Made by a program: the position numbers and the translations under genes. A DNA stretch of 64,000 bases. Origin: Annulohypoxylon bovei var. microspora. Taxonomy: Eukaryota; Ascomycota; Sordariomycetes; Xylariales; Hypoxylaceae. The stretch lies in the NCBI GenBank assembly GCA_022836615.1, contig MU405319.1, forward strand, positions 1-64,000, written 5' to 3'. Of the stretch, positions 60,241-64,000 are shown piece after piece; position 1 is the stretch's first letter, and the number at the start of each line of letters is the position of its first letter. The notes under the pieces were generated by a model, which did not search any database, was not told where the DNA came from, and worked only from the letters and a program-made list of their open reading frames with translations.

Positions 60241-60840
60241 TTTCGCTGATTTAAACTTATTCATTCTTAATTGTTTTGTTACCTTTTTCTTGCATTGTGT
60301 CAAACTAGACGTCAGCAAACCCGTAGTAGTTATTCTACACTGTTAGAACTAGACACTCAGATATTGATCAAACTCAAACGCTGCATATACATATAACAAG
60401 ATGTTGGCCGGCGTTTGTCGTCAGTGGGATTGGAGCGGAGCATGGGAAACGACGGAGAATTCGGGACTTCACTATGGGCTGCTTTGTTAGGTACATGTAC
60501 TATTTGGGGTCTTTTTTGAGGTTCGACGCAGTAGGGCGGCGCAAATGTATACCTATCTTGGGAAGCTGGGAATCTTAGCATGTTTCATGGTCTCAAAATA
60601 TGTCCTCACATTGCTTGGTAAAAAGTCGATTGTGTATTACATACGTAAACGGCCAACATACAACAGCCAAGCAAAGAACAGTGTTGGCAAGCTCTTTTTA
60701 CATTTTGAATTCGGACTACTTATTCTAACACATTGGTGTTTGAATTACACCATTTACCGGACCAGAAGACCTGCGGTGCGGGAGCGAAAGTCGAGATGAT
60801 GGTGGTGGCGCAAGCCCAATGCGGTTATGGTGAGGTTCAT
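60241..60840. other. Intergenic, no gene recognised
   Basis: 3' flank of the receptor gene. An 84-aa frame at 60545-60799 has no supporting feature. Confidence 0.45.
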
Positions 60841-61040
60841 GTGGTAGGATTTCGATATATCTAACCCATTCGGTCAGGTTGGCAGAGTTGGCATGGCCCA
60901 TTTTCTGTCAATACGAGACGTTGTGTGTTTGAACCTCCTGGGAATCCTACCACTCAAAGATGGCTAACAATGGGCTCCGGTGGGCTCATTCTAGGCCCAT
61001 TGGATTAGGCGAGCTGGTAGTTTTAGCTCTATTTTTTTCT
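60841..61040 (+). repeat. Candidate tRNA-derived SINE / Pol III unit
   Basis: A perfect A-box match (TGGCAGAGTTGG, 60880-60891) is followed 47 bp later, at tRNA spacing, by a B-box-like GTTTGAACC (60927-60935). A T-run that could end Pol III transcription lies near 61030-61037. The flanking sequence does not fold into a proper cloverleaf (acceptor and T stems mispair), so this is not a functional tRNA. An 11-nt inverted pair, GTGGTAGGATT / AATCCTACCAC, lies at 60841-60851 and about 60943-60953. tRNA-headed SINEs of about 200 bp have this organisation. Confidence 0.4.
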
Positions 61041-61270
61041 CTTAAATGTCCGATGTAAGTAAGATGGCATGTCTGTCATGGATGTGATGGATCGTCATCT
61101 GCATTTGATGCTGCTTGCTTGAGCCTCACACTCAGCTCTTTTTATTTTTATCCTTTTCCTTTTCCTTATGGTATTATTACATTCTTTCGGTGGCAGGACC
61201 TTCATTCGTTTATTCTATTATTCGCCTTCTACCTCTCTTTTTATTCGATTCGTAGGCATTTGTGTTAAAT

Positions 61271-62918
61271 ATGTACTTTAAGACATTCTTTCTCTTTGCT
61301 ACAGCTCGTGTTGTTCTTGCGAAGGTTCAGTTTCTGGTGTGTCACAATATACAACCCGTAATACGGACAAATGTGCTAACATGATCTCTCAAGGGAGTTG
61401 CTATAGCGGGAGGTGATTTTGGATGTCAGATAGATGTAAGGACCATTTCAATGACAGGGAATTGAAGCTCAGGGTTAATAACGATTGAAGGGTTCATGTC
61501 CCCTAGGCTCCACACAACTTCCGAATAACAACGATGGAGTTGCGCAAATGCAACACTTCGTTAAAGACGACGGCATCAACATCCTGAGATTACGTACGGT
61601 CGTCACCATATAAACAAACCTCATTATTCTTTAGCAATAACTAATAAGCCCGCACAGCAATATCATGGCAATTCCTCGTCAATAACCAATTAGGAGCAAG
61701 CCTCGACAGCACCAACTTAGCCAAATACGACCAATTAGTGCAAGCCTGTCTTGCCACCGGAGCGCACTGCATGATCGACATCCACAACTTCGCACGCTGG
61801 AACGGGGGTATCATCGGACAGGGAGGGCCAACAGACGATCAGTTCGTGAGTCTATGGTCGCAGCTCGCCACGAAATACGCTAGTAGCCAAAACGTCGTCT
61901 TCGAACTTATGAACGAGCCGCACGACCTCGATATCGGCACCTGGGTAAATACGTGTCAAAAGGCAGTTACTGCGATTAGACAGGCAGGCGCGACGTCCCA
62001 GATGATCTTGCTGCCGGGCACAAATTTCGATTCCGCGGCGACGTTGACGACGATCGGGGGTGCGGGGCAGCTTTTAGGGATTAAGAATCCGGATGGAACG
62101 ACGGATAACCTGATCCTAGATATTCACAAGTACCTCGATATAGATAACTCAGGAACACACTCCCTGTGTACGACGGATAATACGAATGCGTTCACATCTG
62201 TCGCGCAGTTCTTGAGGACGAATGGGCGGAAGGGGTTTGTGAGTGAGACGGGGGCTTCGAAAGATGCTTCTGTAAGTTAACCCCTCATTATAGACCCTTG
62301 ATGGTTTCTAATGAACATTCGATGTAGTGCATGACTGCATTCTGCGCCCAGAACACTCTCATCAACCAGAATTCGGATGTTTTGATGGGCTTGGTTGGTT
62401 GGGGTGCCGGCAGTTTCGATACTTCGTATATCCTAAGCCTAACACCCTCAAAGCAGAACGGAAAACTAGTTGACAACCAGTTAATGGGCCAGTGTCTCCT
62501 CGCAACGTGGGTCAACTCCAACACCACAGAGCCGAGGGACCCAGAGCCATCATCTTCCCTTCCTTCAGTTATCGTCTCCACCGCCGCCTCGACGAGCGTA
62601 CCGCTCACGACATTCGCAACCGCGAGTAAAACCGCGAAATCTAGTGAACCGGTTATCACGGTCGAAATCAACTCTGCCACAAGCGTACTCCAGACGGCGT
62701 CGATACCCTCTAGCGTGACGGCCTTGATAATCGCTTCCGGGTCGCCGAGCGATGAGTCGTATAGCCTTGCCTGGGCAAAATCGACTACCTCACAGACTTC
62801 GACTTCGACTCAGACCCAAACCCACGCGGCGTTGAGTGCGACGGCGACGGGTGGTGCGTCTTCAGTTAGAGTCACGACACTCATCTGGAGTTGTATGATG
62901 CTACCGTTCCTTATATGA
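61271..62918 (+). CDS. GH5 family endoglucanase with GPI-anchor-like tail
   Basis: Five exons: 61271-61336, 61394-61424, 61507-61593, 61658-62271, 62328-62918; 462 aa. Signal peptide MYFKTFFLFATARVVLA. The GH5 barrel shows VAIAGGDFGC, QMQHFVKDDGINILRLPIS, HCMIDIHNFARWNGGIIGQG, the acid/base Glu148 in FELMNEPHD and the nucleophile Glu258 in GFVSETGAS, then LVGWGAGSFDTSYI. About 130 Ser/Thr-rich residues and a hydrophobic end (RVTTLIWSCMMLPFLI) follow, a likely GPI signal; no cellulose-binding module is present. Exon 2 is awkward: the strong donor GTAAGG at 61436 gives a frame shift, so I used GTCAGA at 61425, which keeps the frame. Expected role: beta-1,4-glucan (cellulose) hydrolysis at the cell surface. 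Family call secure, exon 2/3 junction not. Confidence 0.85.
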
Positions 62919-63826
62919 ACATGTGATGAAATTTTTCATCTGAACGACGAGTTGACCTATATACGAATTTGTACGGAGGAATGAATCAGTTTGCTTTTAG
63001 TTCGAAAGGGTTGAGTATGAAAATTTACCCAGCCTCGGGATTCTGAGCATGTGCTAGATATATATTTTGGTAGGGGAAAAGGACGTGTAAGATTACCGGA
63101 TGAAATACGGCTGGTGGTTGATCCTCTTGAGATATCCAGGTTGATGATTGGATTTGATATTATAAGCCTTCAGTTACGTATGTAGATATTATATGAGTGT
63201 ATATACCTCCGTTGATACCCATAAGGCTCACGGTTGACTGCTAGAAACTCTTTGGTGACTTCAAGGTTCTTACTAAGACAAGCTCATCTGGTCCCATCCT
63301 CTTACCCTATTAGTCGATAAGACCACCGGATTGCTCACCGACTATGTATGTCGTGACTATGAGAGACAGGAGTGGGTAATGGAAGAAGTAAGAAAAAGGG
63401 GATACGATAGATATGATAAAGGACGTGGACGTTCAAATAGCAACGACGATCTTTGAAGTTTACAGCTCTTGCTTCACACTGTGGGGGTAAGCTAAAAGGG
63501 CGGGTACTACCCCAGTGTCGTCCACTAATAATAGCTGATAAGCTCATATAGGACCAGCTTTTGTGGGACCGTATACACTGTATCTCGTACTTGTTTGCAC
63601 TGCGGGTGTCCCCTCACCCACGTCATTGCACTAGGGCTGTTGCCAGAACCCGCGATTGCAGGCGCGTTCCTCAACGTTCAGACGATCAAACTTCAAATCG
63701 TCAGCCTCATTTCCTAGCTCGACCCTACCTACTAATCTACCCCTCTACCCATCCACTCATCTACCCATCTACCCATCTATTCATTTACTTATCTTCTATT
63801 ATCTTAGATATTTCTAATGATAGTCA
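62919..63826. other. Intergenic with CTACCCAT repeats near the next gene
   Basis: No gene recognised. Degenerate CTACCCATC/T tandem repeats at about 63736-63780 lie about 50 bp before the next start codon, probably in its 5' UTR. Confidence 0.5.
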
Positions 63827-64000
63827 ATGTCTTTACTTGATCAAGCACCTGGGATATATACACAGTCAATTAATGAATTTAAGATGCCCGAATTGTCGGA
63901 ATCAATCAAGGCTATTCAAGAAGGCGCCAAGGAAGACCGCTTCACCTATCTCACCATCCTCCAATACCATGTCACCTCCCCAGAAATTCTACCCACATTA
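63827..64000 (+). CDS. 5' end of a gene cut by the window edge, possibly Ybp1/Ybp2-like
   Basis: An open frame from an ATG at 63827 runs to the window end (58 codons, no stop). It reads SLLDQAPGIYTQSINEFK, then MPELSESIKAIQEG and AKEDRFTYLTILQYHVTSPE. A second in-frame ATG lies at 63884. The pattern of SLLD.APGIY followed by EDRFTYLTILEY-like sequence reminds me of the fungal YAP-binding / Alf4 / glomulin (Ybp1, Ybp2) family, from memory only. Helical and hydrophilic; no signal peptide. Confidence 0.5.
   Translation, partial: MSLLDQAPGIYTQSINEFKMPELSESIKAIQEGAKEDRFTYLTILQYHVTSPEILPTL

Noticed and set aside
60873..60946. Functional tRNA gene
   Set aside because: A and B boxes match, but the implied acceptor and T stems do not pair; treated as a possible SINE instead.
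1..64000. CRISPR array, prophage or bacterial operon
   Set aside because: No regularly spaced repeats; spliced eukaryotic genes throughout.

Overview
This window is nuclear DNA from a filamentous ascomycete (Pezizomycotina; Sordariomycetes is my inference). The evidence is short GT-AG introns of about 42-104 bp, fungal orthologues (ERG24, ACC1, a NudE/RO-11 protein, a velvet-domain protein, a mitochondrial BolA) and an extremely AT-rich block with a RIP-like look. Gene density is low: about a dozen intact genes, three decayed genes and long intergenic stretches full of short palindromes built on TACCTA/TAGGTA.

Layout. 1-2.7 kb: a fold-back repeat cut by the window edge, then an AT block. 4.3-6.8 kb (-): a ThDP-dependent enzyme. 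9.4-11.0 kb (+): a bicovalent FAD oxidase with an 8-nt microexon. 13.8-14.7 kb (+): a tandem SnoaL/NTF2-like protein. 16.2-16.9 kb: a 730-bp non-autonomous transposon with long inverted termini and a 9-bp target duplication. 17.3-18.8 kb (+): a TDT-family transporter. 21.7-24.6 kb (+): a secreted subtilase. 25.2-25.7 kb (+): a BolA3-type protein. 27.2-34.7 kb: a zone of decayed genes (proline iminopeptidase, DUF7580-type protein, C2H2 protein) around one intact short velvet gene. 36.6-38.4 kb (+): NudE. 44.6-51.6 kb (+): acetyl-CoA carboxylase. 55.3-55.7 kb (-): a possible small ORF. 56.5-58.1 kb (-): C-14 sterol reductase. 59.1-60.2 kb (+): an MRH-type sorting receptor. 60.8-61.0 kb: a possible tRNA-derived SINE. 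61.3-62.9 kb (+): a GH5 glucanase with a GPI-like tail. 63.8 kb to the edge: the start of another gene.

The genes do not form one pathway. Housekeeping lipid and sterol genes (ACC1, ERG24), a dynein regulator and iron-sulfur and sorting functions are interspersed with secreted or accessory enzymes. I see no PKS, NRPS or terpene cyclase core, so I do not call a biosynthetic cluster. The most distinctive signals are the fold-back/MULE-like repeat family, the strand-asymmetric AT block, the linked relics of DUF7580 and C2H2 genes, the microexon, and the dispersed palindromic motif.
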